64,000 nucleotides of DNA from Phyllobacterium sp. 628 (GCF_014189505.1 NZ_CP050301.1:3107501-3171500), one strand, 5' to 3'; shown: positions 21,447-30,794, counted from the first letter of the stretch. The notes: generated from the sequence alone by a model not told the origin. A program made the numbers and translations.

Positions 21447-22096
21447 GCCAATTGACTACCAACGCCAGTCTGTCTGACCTCCGGCATTTCCACAAAAACC
21501 GCGTTCCTCTCGTTAAGCAGCCCGTCAAAAAGGAACCGTTCCTCATCGCTGGTGGTGACAGAACGCGGATAAGTGGGCACCGCACGATCTCGCAAGATAG
21601 GTGTGTCGAAGTGCCGTGTTTCAGAAACAAACCGGCGTAATCCGGCCTCCCCGTGCTCGATCAGAAAGCCCTGCATCACTGCATCGAGATAGGATTGCAG
21701 GATTATGGGCGGCTCCGGATGACGCGGGACGTCATGCTGGGCCTCGTAGACATAGACTGGACAGCTCAACTGCAAAGGGCTGTCGGTCTCGATATGCCCA
21801 ATGTGCACATCGCGCCTGTCGTAATGAACCTCACGCAGATCGACCGACGCCAGATTGTCTCGATGATCGAACACCAGTAGTCCGTCAATGCTGGCACCCT
21901 CCTCTCGGGCGACTGAAAGCAAAGCCGCAGGAAAGCCCGGCATGTCAGGCCGAGGGCGCCACAACCTGCGCCATCCCAGCAGCCGGGCCGGAATGGCATG
22001 GATAATATTCGTGCGCAGCGTATTGCGGTTAACCAGCGAGCCGTAGCCAAAATAGGCCACAACATCATCCCGTTCGGCCAGCAAACTGATGTCCAT
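21443..22096 (-). CDS. Gamma-glutamylcyclotransferase-like protein
   Basis: A 217-residue protein with the GGCT/AIG2 signature VVAYFGYGSLVNRNT at residues 12-26, the glycine-rich substrate loop of this fold. Members release 5-oxoproline from gamma-glutamyl peptides, and ChaC-type members degrade glutathione. The start codon overlaps the gor stop (TAATG), so translation is coupled to glutathione reductase. That supports a role in glutathione turnover, though the catalytic glutamate could not be placed with certainty. Confidence 0.78.
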   Translation of the reverse strand: MDISLLAERDDVVAYFGYGSLVNRNTLRTNIIHAIPARLLGWRRLWRPRPDMPGFPAALLSVAREEGASIDGLLVFDHRDNLASVDLREVHYDRRDVHIGHIETDSPLQLSCPVYVYEAQHDVPRHPEPPIILQSYLDAVMQGFLIEHGEAGLRRFVSETRHFDTPILRDRAVPTYPRSVTTSDEERFLFDGLLNERNAVFVEMPEVRQTGVGSQLA

Positions 22097-23490
22097 TATG
22101 TGTCGGCCTTGACACCATCAACGACCCGGTAAGTCGGCTTGTACATGGTCACCAGCTCTTCCGCCGCTGTTGGATGCACCGCCATCGTCCGGTCAAAGTC
22201 TTCCTTCGTGCAGCCCGCCTTCATCGGAATAGCCAGTAACTGCGCCATTTCGCCCGCATCGGGTCCGAGAATATGCGCGCCGACCACTTTCCTGGTTGCC
22301 GCATCGACAATCAGCTTGATCAGCATTTTTTCCGTACTGCCGGAAAGCGTATTGCGCATCGGCCGGAACACTGCACGGTAGACTTCGATTTCCTTAAACT
22401 GCTTGACAGCATCATGCTCAGTCAGCCCGACAGTCCCAATTTCAGGCTGAGAAAAGACGGCCGTAGCAATCAACTCATGATCTGGTTTGGTCGGATTATA
22501 CTTGAATGCTGTTTCAAGAAAACACATGGCCTCGTGGATGGCGACCGGCGTCAGTTGAACGCGGTTGGTCACATCGCCAACAGCCCAGATGTTCTGTTTG
22601 CTGGTGCGCGAATAGGCATCAACCTTGATCGCTCCAAGTGCGTCCACCTCGACACCAGCCTTTTCGAGACCAAGCGACGTTGTGTTCGGCACGCGTCCTA
22701 TCGCCAGCATAACCTCATCAACGAGGAGTTGCTCACCGCCGGACAGATGCACAAGCTTCTGCCCGCCATCTCCACGTTCAACCTTGGTAACGATTTCCGT
22801 ACAACGGATGTGGATGCCCTTCTCCACCATGGCCGCATGCAGCATGTAACGGAGGTCCTGATCAAAACGTGAAAGGATTTCCGTGCCCCTGTAAACAAGT
22901 GTCGTATCCACGCCAAGGCCATGAAAGATATTGGCAAACTCCACTGCGATATAACCGCCGCCCTCGATCACGATGGCTTTCGGCAGCTTCTCCAAATGGA
23001 AAGCCTCGTTTGAGCTTATGCAGAACTCATTGCCCGACAACGAAGGATGCGGGCTTGGGTGCCCGCCGGTAGCGATCAAGATCTGATCGGCAGTAACGCG
23101 TTTGCCGGTACTCAATATCTCGATCGTGTGATCGTCGACCAGCACCGCCCGGCTTTCAAAAATTTCGACCTCGGAATTCTCCAAGCCTTTACGATACAGG
23201 CCTTCAAGCCGCGTGATTTCGCGATCCTTGTTGGCGATCAGGGTTGGCCAGTCAAACTTCGTCTCACCAACGGTCCAGCCATAGCCAGCCGCAGCATCAA
23301 AATGTTCCTGAAACTGCGAAGCATAAACGAAGAGCTTTTTGGGCACACAACCACGAATGACGCAGGTTCCGCCCATGCGATATTCTTCGGCCAGTCCAAC
23401 CCGCTTGCCCATAGCGCCAGCCAAACGACCCGCGCGAACCCCGCCTGACCCGCCACCAATAACAAAGAGGTCATAGTCATAGGTCGCCAT
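22096..23490 (-). CDS. gor: Glutathione-disulfide reductase
   Basis: A 464-residue FAD flavoenzyme that reduces oxidised glutathione with NADPH. Visible are the FAD site GGGSGGVRAGRLAG, the redox-active disulfide GGTCVIRGCVPKK, a second Rossmann motif near VIEGGGYIAVEFA with the following region typical of NADPH-binding family members, and the C-terminal HPTAAEE of the interface domain that supplies the catalytic histidine. It is first in a gor-GGCT pair, separated from the upstream DUF2059 gene by a strong terminator, so it has its own promoter in the 120-bp gap. Confidence 0.95.
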   Translation of the reverse strand: MATYDYDLFVIGGGSGGVRAGRLAGAMGKRVGLAEEYRMGGTCVIRGCVPKKLFVYASQFQEHFDAAAGYGWTVGETKFDWPTLIANKDREITRLEGLYRKGLENSEVEIFESRAVLVDDHTIEILSTGKRVTADQILIATGGHPSPHPSLSGNEFCISSNEAFHLEKLPKAIVIEGGGYIAVEFANIFHGLGVDTTLVYRGTEILSRFDQDLRYMLHAAMVEKGIHIRCTEIVTKVERGDGGQKLVHLSGGEQLLVDEVMLAIGRVPNTTSLGLEKAGVEVDALGAIKVDAYSRTSKQNIWAVGDVTNRVQLTPVAIHEAMCFLETAFKYNPTKPDHELIATAVFSQPEIGTVGLTEHDAVKQFKEIEVYRAVFRPMRNTLSGSTEKMLIKLIVDAATRKVVGAHILGPDAGEMAQLLAIPMKAGCTKEDFDRTMAVHPTAAEELVTMYKPTYRVVDGVKADT

Positions 23491-23561
23491 GCTGGAATAC
23501 TCCGAATAATCTGTTCAGATGATCATTGCATATGGGTTTTATATCGGCGCTTTAAAAGAAC

Positions 23562-23587
23562 AAAGCCCGGCGATGAAACCGGGCTTT
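23562..23587 (-). terminator. Rho-independent terminator of the rpiA-DUF2059 operon
   Basis: Perfect 9-bp arms (aaagcccgg and ccgggcttt) around an 8-base loop, followed on the minus strand by GTTCTTTT. It lies 26 bp beyond the DUF2059 stop. Confidence 0.88.
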
Positions 23588-23612
23588 GCAACATCACAAT
23601 ACAAAGAAGTAT

Positions 23613-24260
23613 TTATGGCTTCGGCGCGGCCGGAGCTGCTGGTTTGGCCGGTGCTGCAGGCTTAGCTGGCTTTGCAGGCTTGGCTGGTGCCGGTGCTGGA
23701 GCGGCAGCAGGTGCTGGCTCTTCTGCAACTGGTGCTGGAGCTGCGGCAGGCGCCGTGGCGGCAGCAGCAGCGACAACCTTCTCAGCAACAGCCTGTGCCA
23801 GATCGCGGGCGATGCCACCGCGCCAGATGGTGGCGGCTTTCATGACTTCACGCGTCGCAATCGGTCCTTCCGACAGGAGCTTCTTGCCTGCAGGAGAATT
23901 GTAGAAACCGGTAATGGCATTCAGCTCTTCTTCGGAAAAAGAGACAGCATAGGCACGTGCAGCTTCATTTTCGAGATCAACGCGGCGTGCCGCCAAGGCC
24001 AAAGCTTGTTCATCGACGGCATTGCTGATGATCGACTCAAGGTTAGGATCCTTCTGGATCAACTCTGCCTTCAGGTTTTGCGCTGCATCCGGCAAAATCG
24101 AATCGAATACGTCAGTTGCCTTGATTGCAGCGATGGCCGCACGGGCAGCCGCAAGATGCGATGCGGTAATTTCCTGTGCCTGCGCGGAATAAAGACTGCC
24201 CAGCATGATCGCGATAGACAAAGGTGCAATCAGACGGCGAAAGCCAGTTGCTCGGTTCAT
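23613..24260 (-). CDS. DUF2059 domain-containing exported protein
   Basis: A 215-residue secreted protein with an N-terminal signal peptide (cleavage near YSAQAQE). The DUF2059 helical domain spans residues about 90-150 (SFSEEELNAITGFYNSPAGKKLL is split by the conserved FYNSPAGK core). A C-terminal Ala/Pro/Lys tail of about 55 residues (repeated PAPA and PAKPAK units) looks like an unstructured linker. It follows rpiA by 36 bp on the same strand, an arrangement often seen in this order. Function unknown. Confidence 0.82.
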   Translation of the reverse strand: MNRATGFRRLIAPLSIAIMLGSLYSAQAQEITASHLAAARAAIAAIKATDVFDSILPDAAQNLKAELIQKDPNLESIISNAVDEQALALAARRVDLENEAARAYAVSFSEEELNAITGFYNSPAGKKLLSEGPIATREVMKAATIWRGGIARDLAQAVAEKVVAAAAATAPAAAPAPVAEEPAPAAAPAPAPAKPAKPAKPAAPAKPAAPAAPKP

Positions 24261-24296
24261 GGATTTTTTGCTCCGTTTTTCTCAAGACTGTGCCGG

Positions 24297-24992
24297 TTAA
24301 GGCTGTGTTCGTGTTCGGATACCGTCAGCACCGGCCAAAATGGCCACGCGCGCCAGTCCCAGAAATAGTCCATGCTCCACAACGCCTGGTATGGCGTGCA
24401 GAGCGTTTGATAACGCTCTTGTATCCGGAATGCGGCCAAAAGATGCATCCAGGATCAAATGCCCGCCGTCTGTAACAAATGCTTCGGCTCCCGTCATCCT
24501 CAATGTAAGCGAACCCGCGAGATCAAGCCGGGAAGCTGCCGCTTTAATGGCGAGAGTTGTCGCCGCGAGCCCAAACCGGTTGACTTCTATTGGCAACGGA
24601 AAGCGCCCAAGCATTTCCACGTTTTTCGACTCGTCCGCTATCACCACCATCCGCGCGGAAGCAGCCGCAACAATTTTTTCACGCAGCAATGCTCCGCCGC
24701 CACCTTTGATCAAAGCCAGTTCCGGGCCGATCTCGTCTGCACCATCGATTGTCAGATCAAGTTCCGGTGTTTCTTCCAGCGTCGTGAGTTTGACCCCAAG
24801 CTCCTGGCAAAGCGCAGCGGTACGTTCCGAAGTCGGTACGCCAATGACATTCAATCCCGAAGCGACTTTATCAGCCAGAAGCCGGACGAACTCCTCAGCC
24901 GTTGAGCCGGTTCCGATCCCGAGGCGCATGCCATCCTCGACATAAGTCAATGCTACGGCTGCCGCCTTGATCTTCAATGTCCTGGCATCCAT
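24297..24992 (-). CDS. rpiA: Ribose-5-phosphate isomerase A
   Basis: A 231-residue cytosolic enzyme interconverting ribose 5-phosphate and ribulose 5-phosphate in the pentose phosphate pathway. Motifs are [13 protein letters not shown] (phosphate loop), [12 protein letters not shown] with the active-site aspartates, [13 protein letters not shown] with the catalytic glutamate/lysine region, and [10 protein letters not shown]. It is the first gene of the rpiA-DUF2059 operon and is divergent from gph. Confidence 0.95.
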   Translation of the reverse strand: MDARTLKIKAAAVALTYVEDGMRLGIGTGSTAEEFVRLLADKVASGLNVIGVPTSERTAALCQELGVKLTTLEETPELDLTIDGADEIGPELALIKGGGGALLREKIVAAASARMVVIADESKNVEMLGRFPLPIEVNRFGLAATTLAIKAAASRLDLAGSLTLRMTGAEAFVTDGGHLILDASFGRIPDTRALSNALHAIPGVVEHGLFLGLARVAILAGADGIRTRTQP

Positions 24993-25181
24993 CCGGGGCG
25001 CCCTCTCTCGCTTTGACTTGACACTTGGCTCCCTAACACGTCAGACAACCGGGTCAAGGCTCGATACCTGATTTTACCCAATACTTATACTTCAGTGTAA
25101 GTGATGGCCGATGGCGACATCATCCAAAACGTGTATTGAGTGATGATCACAGGTTTAACGCTAATTTCTCAGGTGCGCAAA

Positions 25182-25865
25182 ATGTCTCAACCTATTGTGG
25201 TTTTCGATCTGGATGGAACTCTGGTCGATACTGCACCTGATCTGCTCGATAGTCTCAACCATTGCCTTGATGCTGCAGGAATGCAGACGGTCGATCCGGT
25301 TGCGCTGCGCCGTTATGTCGGGCAAGGCGCCCGTGTGATGATCCAGCGCGCTTTCGAAGCACAACAAAAAATCGTCAGTCCTGAACAGCTGGATTGGCTC
25401 ATAGGCCTGTTTCTCGAACATTACAGCAAGAACATGCCCGGTCATTCCGCCCTGTATGAAGGCGTCGAAGATGTCATGGATAATCTGGCAAGCGCAGGCT
25501 ACCTCCTTGCCGTTTGCACCAACAAGTTCGAAGGTCTTTCGACAAACCTGCTGACCGCTTTGGGACAAACAGCGCGCTTCACCGCCATTTGCGGTTCGGA
25601 TACATTTGCTTTTCGCAAACCCGATCCACGGCATCTTTTTGAGACAATCAAGAAAGCCGGCGGTGACCGTGACCGCGCCTTGATGATCGGTGATAGCCGC
25701 ACCGATATCGATACAGCCAAGGCCGCTGGAATTCCCGTGGTAGCGGTGGACTTTGGCTATTCGGATTTGCCGGTTTCAGCTTATGAGCCGAGCCGCGTGA
25801 TTTCACACTATCGTGAATTGGACATGAAGCTTGTCGAAAAGCTGATCAACGCTGTCGACGCTTGA
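25182..25865 (+). CDS. gph: Phosphoglycolate phosphatase, HAD family
   Basis: A roughly 227-residue HAD hydrolase that removes phosphate from 2-phosphoglycolate. HAD motif I is VVFDLDGTLVDTAPDL, motif II is in AVCTNK, the lysine is in FRKPDPRH and motif IV is MIGDSRTDIDTAKAAG. The ATG at 25182 follows AGGTG; a longer frame from 25140 is less likely. It is divergent from rpiA, both acting on sugar phosphates, a pairing conserved in many rhizobia. Confidence 0.93.
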   Translation: MSQPIVVFDLDGTLVDTAPDLLDSLNHCLDAAGMQTVDPVALRRYVGQGARVMIQRAFEAQQKIVSPEQLDWLIGLFLEHYSKNMPGHSALYEGVEDVMDNLASAGYLLAVCTNKFEGLSTNLLTALGQTARFTAICGSDTFAFRKPDPRHLFETIKKAGGDRDRALMIGDSRTDIDTAKAAGIPVVAVDFGYSDLPVSAYEPSRVISHYRELDMKLVEKLINAVDA

Positions 25866-26048
25866 TTTTACTGCTGGAATGTAACTTTCAAGCACTGAAC
25901 CATTCATAGAAAAATGTCGTATCAAGGAACAAATGCTGCAATCAAGCGTTGCAGCATTGATCGACTTTGCGCGAGTTCGCGCACTGTCTGGCATTTCTTC
26001 ACTCTATGCATGAAAACGAAGATAAATCTTCGGATTCCAGGAGGAAAT

Positions 26049-26564
26049 ATGAGAAAGCTCATTTCGTTATTTACCGCAGCGGCCATGTCTATTGGCATGA
26101 TTTCAGCGGGTACAGTTGCAAGTTATTCTGCACCGATCGTGCCCCAATCCATTGAAGGCAACTCACAAGTGATGCAAGTAAGAGATCATGGCAATTGGCG
26201 TATGCGTCCGTTGAGAGGCGATCGTGGTTGGCGCGGTGATCGCGGATGGCGTGGTGATCGTCATTGGGGCGGTGACCGTGGTTGGAGAGGTGACCGTGGT
26301 TGGCGCGGTGATCGCTGGTACGGAGGCCATCGCGGCTATCGCTATCATCGTCCAGGATATCGGTATCATAACGGTGCGTGGTTTCCGCTTGCCGCTTTTG
26401 CCGGTGGCCTGATCATTGGCAACTCTATCAACAATGATCGTGTTATCAGGCGCGGTACGAGCTACCACACACAGGCCTGCTACAACCGCTACCGGTCTTA
26501 CCGCGCATATGACAATACCTATCAGCCAAACAATGGACCACGTCGCCAATGCGTATTGCGCTAG
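26049..26564 (+). CDS. BA14K family protein with tandem GDRGWR repeats
   Basis: A roughly 171-residue exported protein. An excellent AGGAGG precedes the ATG at 26049 and a signal peptide covers residues 1-27. Residues about 58-92 hold six near-identical units of WRGDRG type, encoded by an 18-bp tandem DNA repeat, rich in Gly, Arg and Trp. A hydrophobic stretch ([14 protein letters not shown]) follows, and the C-terminus [19 protein letters not shown] ending in RQCVLR is the two-cysteine BA14K motif. BA14K proteins are immunoreactive, lectin-like proteins known from Brucella. The repeat number probably varies between strains. Confidence 0.85.
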   Translation: MRKLISLFTAAAMSIGMISAGTVASYSAPIVPQSIEGNSQVMQVRDHGNWRMRPLRGDRGWRGDRGWRGDRHWGGDRGWRGDRGWRGDRWYGGHRGYRYHRPGYRYHNGAWFPLAAFAGGLIIGNSINNDRVIRRGTSYHTQACYNRYRSYRAYDNTYQPNNGPRRQCVLR

Positions 26565-26588
26565 GTCGCTTGATATTTAAATGATTCC

Positions 26589-26617
26589 GAAACCCGGATT
26601 GCAACAATCCGGGTTTC
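26589..26617 (+). terminator. Rho-independent terminator of the BA14K gene
   Basis: Arms gaaacccggatt and aatccgggtttc flank a short loop and are followed by TTT. It lies about 25 bp past the BA14K stop. Confidence 0.88.
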
Positions 26618-26796
26618 TTTCTGCCTCAGATCGCCTCGCCGCCTACGGTTTAACCTGAAGTCGAGGCCAATTTGCCCCAAAACTGGAACTGCTGCCTATT
26701 TTTTAAGCTATTTTGATGCTCCCAACGTAAATGGCGGAATGTGCTTGCTTTTTTTCCCAACGCGCTTGAATGAATCGCATGTGAAGGGGATTTTGA

Positions 26797-28209
26797 GTGA
26801 AGCCATTTGACGAGATGATCAAAACCGGCGGCCAGGTACGCCCGCCATATGAACAGTTGCAGTCCTGGCTGGATACCCAGAACCCGGAACGATTTGCGCA
26901 GAAAGCGCGAGATGCGGAAAATGTGTTCCGCAAGACAGGCATTACCTTTGCTGTCTATGGCGATGAAGAAGCCGCTGAGCGTCTGATCCCCTTCGATATT
27001 ATTCCCCGCATCATCACTGGCAACGAATGGCGCCGCCTGTCACAGGGCATTGAACAACGCGTCATGGCGCTCAATGCCTTCCTTGATGACATCTATCACC
27101 GTCAGGAAATTATCCGCGCGGGCCGCATTCCAAGGGAGCTATTCACCCATAACGACGCCTATCTCCCGGAAATGGTCGGTTTCCGGCCACCGGGTAACGT
27201 CTACACCCATATTATTGGGGTCGATATTGTCAGGACCGAAGAGAACCAGTTCTACGTATTGGAAGACAATGCCCGCACGCCCTCGGGTGTTTCTTACATG
27301 CTGGAAAACCGCGAAACAATGATGCAGCTGTTTCCGGAGCTGTTCCAGCAGATCAAGGTGCGCCCGGTAGAAACCTATCCCAAATTGCTGCGGCAATCAC
27401 TGGCAGCCGTCGCACCGCCCGGATGCAAGGGAACGCCGACCATCGCAGTTCTCACGCCCGGCATCTACAATTCAGCCTATTTTGAGCACGCATTCTTGGC
27501 CGATCAGATGGGTGTCGAGCTTGTCGAAGGCAGCGATCTCAAGATTGAAAATGGCAAAGTGGTCATGCGAACCACCGAAGGCAATCGTGCCATCGACGTT
27601 CTGTATCGCCGTGTCGATGACTCCTATCTCGACCCCCTCACCTTCCGCCGCGATTCAGCTCTTGGCGTAGCAGGGATCATGGACGTTTACCGCTCGGGCA
27701 ACATCACCATTGCCAACGCACCCGGTACAGGCATTGCTGACGACAAAGCGCTCTATTCCTATATGCCGGAGATCATCGAATTCTATACGGGGCGCAAGGC
27801 CATCCTTGAAAATGTACCAACCCACCGTTGTTCCGAGCCCGACACATTGAAATATGTGCTGGAAAATCTGGCAGAACTGGTTGTCAAGGAAGTCCACGGC
27901 TCCGGTGGCTATGGCATGTTGGTCGGCCCTGCCGCCACCAAGAAAGAGCGGGAAGATTTCGCGCTAAAGCTTAAAGCCAACCCGAAGAATTACATAGCAC
28001 AACCCACGCTGGCGCTGTCCACGACCCCGATCATGACCGAAAAGGGTCTGGCACCCCGCCACGTTGATCTGCGCCCTTTCGTGCTCGTATCCGACCGCAT
28101 CCGCATCACACCGGGCGGTTTGACCCGCGTCGCTTTGAAGGAAGGCTCACTTGTCGTCAATTCCAGTCAGGGAGGCGGTACAAAAGATACCTGGGTTCTC
28201 GACGACTAA
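26797..28209 (+). CDS. Circularly permuted ATP-grasp type 2 protein
   Basis: A 470-residue protein of the COG2308/DUF404-DUF407 family, a circularly permuted ATP-grasp fold predicted to form amide bonds, possibly a peptide-like tag. Recognisable segments are YVLEDNARTPSGVSYM, VDVLYRRVDDSYLDP-type sequence (here IDVLYRRVDDSYLDPL), VVKEVHGSGGYGMLVGP and RHVDLRPFV. The start is GTG with AAGGGGA 7 bp upstream. It is the first gene of a four-gene cluster with alpha-E, transglutaminase and Anbu genes. No substrate has been firmly shown for this family. Confidence 0.92.
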   Translation: MKPFDEMIKTGGQVRPPYEQLQSWLDTQNPERFAQKARDAENVFRKTGITFAVYGDEEAAERLIPFDIIPRIITGNEWRRLSQGIEQRVMALNAFLDDIYHRQEIIRAGRIPRELFTHNDAYLPEMVGFRPPGNVYTHIIGVDIVRTEENQFYVLEDNARTPSGVSYMLENRETMMQLFPELFQQIKVRPVETYPKLLRQSLAAVAPPGCKGTPTIAVLTPGIYNSAYFEHAFLADQMGVELVEGSDLKIENGKVVMRTTEGNRAIDVLYRRVDDSYLDPLTFRRDSALGVAGIMDVYRSGNITIANAPGTGIADDKALYSYMPEIIEFYTGRKAILENVPTHRCSEPDTLKYVLENLAELVVKEVHGSGGYGMLVGPAATKKEREDFALKLKANPKNYIAQPTLALSTTPIMTEKGLAPRHVDLRPFVLVSDRIRITPGGLTRVALKEGSLVVNSSQGGGTKDTWVLDD

Positions 28210-28284
28210 TTGCGCTATTTTATGGGGAATGAGGGCTGCCACAGACGGCCCCGACAATAAATAAAAGAGGGATACAACCAAAAC

Positions 28285-29226
28285 ATGCTTCTTGGTCGCA
28301 CCGCAAATGGTCTCTACTGGATGTTCCGCTATATTGAGCGGGCAGAGAATATGGCGCGTTTGATCGACGCCGGCTTGCGGATGGCGTTGACGAAAACATC
28401 CGATGCACCCGAGGAATGGTCATCTGTTCTGATGAGCGCCGGCGTCAAAATCGGCTACAGCGCAAAATACAAAGAATTCAACGCCAGTCTGGTTTCCGAT
28501 TATCTGCTTCGTGATCTCAGCAATTCATCGAGCGTCATGTCTTGCATCGAGACAGCCCGTTCCAATGCCCGCATGGTACGCACAGCGCTGACACGTGAAG
28601 CTTGGGAAAGCGTCAACGAGACATGGATGATCCTGAAATCAACGCTTGCCTCGCCGATCCCAGAAACGGATTTGCCTCGCGTCCTTGATCAGATCAAGCG
28701 CGAGACCGCGATTATTCGCGGTGCATTCCATGGCACGATGCTGCGCAACGAGATTTTTAATTTTGCCCGTCTCGGTACCTTCATCGAACGCGCCGACAAT
28801 ACGGCGCGCATTCTCGATGTTAAATATTACGTGCTTCTGCCATCGATTTCTTATGTCGGCACGACGCTCGATAACTTTCAGTGGGAATCGATTTTGCGCT
28901 CGGTTTCCGCGCACCGCTCTTATCGCTGGGTCTACGATGTCGAATACAATCCGGTGAATATTGCCGATTACCTCATTCTCAATTCACGTATGCCGCGATC
29001 CCTGAATTTCTGCTATTCCAATATTGTCGATAACCTCAAGTTTCTGGCCAATGATTACGGCAAGCGTCACGAGTGCCATGACATGTCGGAAAGCATTATG
29101 ACGAGGCTTGAGAACAATGAGATCCGCACTATTTTCGACAATGGTCTGCATGAGTTTTTGAGCGACCTGATCTATCAGACAAACGGGCTAGGCAGCAAAA
29201 TTGCCGAAGCCTACAATTTTGATTGA
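28285..29226 (+). CDS. Alpha-E domain-containing protein (DUF403)
   Basis: A 313-residue all-helical protein of the COG2307 alpha-E family. It starts LLGRTANGLYWMFRYIERAE, the typical opening, and contains LGTFIERADNTARILDVKYY and NSRMPRSLNFC. These proteins accompany the circularly permuted ATP-grasp in almost all genomes and are proposed to be part of the same amide-forming complex. It lies 75 bp after the ATP-grasp gene. Its stop overlaps the extended upstream frame of the transglutaminase gene. Confidence 0.92.
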   Translation: MLLGRTANGLYWMFRYIERAENMARLIDAGLRMALTKTSDAPEEWSSVLMSAGVKIGYSAKYKEFNASLVSDYLLRDLSNSSSVMSCIETARSNARMVRTALTREAWESVNETWMILKSTLASPIPETDLPRVLDQIKRETAIIRGAFHGTMLRNEIFNFARLGTFIERADNTARILDVKYYVLLPSISYVGTTLDNFQWESILRSVSAHRSYRWVYDVEYNPVNIADYLILNSRMPRSLNFCYSNIVDNLKFLANDYGKRHECHDMSESIMTRLENNEIRTIFDNGLHEFLSDLIYQTNGLGSKIAEAYNFD

Positions 29227-29231
29227 AAAAC

Positions 29232-30029
29232 ATGCTCCTCAACATTCAGCACACGTCCCGCTATCAGTACGATTCCCCAGTGCAGTACGCTGTTCAGCGT
29301 CTGCGCCTGCACCCATCAAGTTCTCCAGGGCAAAAGGTCATTGACTGGTCCGTAACAGTCGAGGGTGCGGAGCAGGAAGCCAGCTACCGCGATGGTTATG
29401 GCAACCGGACGCAACTCGTGCGTGTTAACCGCGATGCCAAGGAACTTGTCATTCGCGCTGCCGGACAGGTGGAGACGGAAGATCGCACAGGCGTTCACGG
29501 CAAGGTCTACAATTTCATGCCCACCTGGCTGTACGAACGCGAAACCGATCTGACCAAGCCGGGTGAAGCCGTACGCGATCTGGCCGCCAGTCTTAACGTC
29601 AAGGACGACAGACTGGCGACAATGCACGAACTGATGAGCAAGCTGCATCAGGTGGTGGCTTACACACCTGGCACGACCAATATCAATACAACCGCTGAAG
29701 AAGCACTCGTTCTTGGCAGTGGCGTCTGTCAGGACCATACACACGTGTTTCTTTCGGTAGCCCGCGTGCTGAAAATCCCCGCCCGTTATGTCTCCGGCTA
29801 TCTGATGCTGACCAATACAATCGAGCAGACAGCCACCCATGCTTGGGCTGAAGCCCATATTGATGGGCTGGGCTGGGTGGGTTTTGATGCGGCCAACGAT
29901 ATCTGCCCGAACGAGACCTATGTGCGTATTGCCTGCGGTCTCGACTACAATGAAGCGGCTCCAATTTCCGGTATGCGCTTCGGTGCCGGCATGGAATCAC
30001 TTGCCGTAGACCTCAATGTAGAGCAGTAA
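29232..30029 (+). CDS. Transglutaminase-like family protein
   Basis: A roughly 265-residue cysteine peptidase/transglutaminase-fold protein (COG1305) with the bacterial N-terminal beta domain (LNIQHTSRYQYDSPVQYAVQ). The catalytic triad is visible: cysteine in GSGVCQDHTHVFLS, histidine in TATHAWAEAHI and aspartate in GWVGFDAAND. I use the ATG at 29232; a TTG at 29223 would overlap the alpha-E stop codon. In this cluster it probably cleaves or transfers the peptide made by the ATP-grasp/alpha-E pair. Confidence 0.92.
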   Translation: MLLNIQHTSRYQYDSPVQYAVQRLRLHPSSSPGQKVIDWSVTVEGAEQEASYRDGYGNRTQLVRVNRDAKELVIRAAGQVETEDRTGVHGKVYNFMPTWLYERETDLTKPGEAVRDLAASLNVKDDRLATMHELMSKLHQVVAYTPGTTNINTTAEEALVLGSGVCQDHTHVFLSVARVLKIPARYVSGYLMLTNTIEQTATHAWAEAHIDGLGWVGFDAANDICPNETYVRIACGLDYNEAAPISGMRFGAGMESLAVDLNVEQ

Positions 30030-30062
30030 TCGCCCAGACTTTTTTGGAATTCGGGATTCGCT

Positions 30063-30794
30063 ATGACCTATTGCGTCGGGCTTAAATTGGACCGCGGCCT
30101 TGTGTTTATGTCCGACACAAGAACCAATGCCGGCGTCGATAACATTTCAACGTTCAAGAAAATGTACACTTGGGCGAAGAGTGGCGACCGCGTTATCACG
30201 CTTTTATCCTCCGGCAATCTGGCGACCACCCAGACTGTTATCAGCATCCTGAATGAGCGGACCAAAATACCATCTGAACGGGCTCCGTCGATCTTCGACA
30301 TGCCGTCCATGTTCCAGACGGCCAAGCTTGTCGGCGACACAATCAAGAGTGTTATTCACGACGTGGATTCAGATGGCCAGCGTGCGGATTCGTTCGGCGC
30401 ATCCATTATTCTGGGTGGGCAGATCAAGGGCGGCGAACCACGACTTTTCCTGATCTATCCCGAAGGCAATTTCATTGAATCCTCGCCAGATACGCCATTC
30501 TTTCAGATTGGCGAGCACAAATACGGCAAGCCGATCATTGTGCGCTCCTACGATCCAGCGATGACATTCGAAGAAGCCACAAAACTTCTGTTCGTATCAT
30601 TCGATTCCACGCTCAAATCCAACCTTTCCGTCGGATTGCCCCTGGATCTGCAATTTTATGAATCAGATAGCCTCAAACTTGGCTTTGAAAAGCGGATCGA
30701 ACACAATGATCCCTACTACAAAGCCATCTCGGAAGGCTGGTCGCAGGCCCTGAAACTCGCGTTCCAAAGCCTGCCCACTTTCGAAGTTGATTAA
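30063..30794 (+). CDS. Anbu-type proteasome-like peptidase
   Basis: A 243-residue N-terminal-nucleophile hydrolase of the Anbu (ancestral beta subunit) family, COG3484. The sequence begins MTYCVGLKLDRGLVFMSDTR: Thr2 becomes the N-terminal nucleophile after Met removal, with aspartate in SDTRTN and lysine in FKKMYTW as expected active-site residues. Related Anbu proteins assemble into open helical or ring particles. It closes the ATP-grasp/alpha-E/transglutaminase/Anbu operon, 33 bp after the transglutaminase gene. Peptidase activity on natural substrates is not established for the family. Confidence 0.92.
   Translation: MTYCVGLKLDRGLVFMSDTRTNAGVDNISTFKKMYTWAKSGDRVITLLSSGNLATTQTVISILNERTKIPSERAPSIFDMPSMFQTAKLVGDTIKSVIHDVDSDGQRADSFGASIILGGQIKGGEPRLFLIYPEGNFIESSPDTPFFQIGEHKYGKPIIVRSYDPAMTFEEATKLLFVSFDSTLKSNLSVGLPLDLQFYESDSLKLGFEKRIEHNDPYYKAISEGWSQALKLAFQSLPTFEVD

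Noticed and set aside
24993-25181. Small RNA or riboswitch between rpiA and gph
   Set aside because: No convincing stem-loop followed by a T-tract; the gap is explained by two divergent promoters.
26220-26330. Possible CRISPR array
   Set aside because: The repeats are tandem, 18 bp, in frame and inside the BA14K coding sequence, with no spacers.
30791-30794. Fusion or readthrough between Anbu and the transpeptidase
   Set aside because: The genes are convergent on opposite strands and overlap by only 4 bp at their stops.
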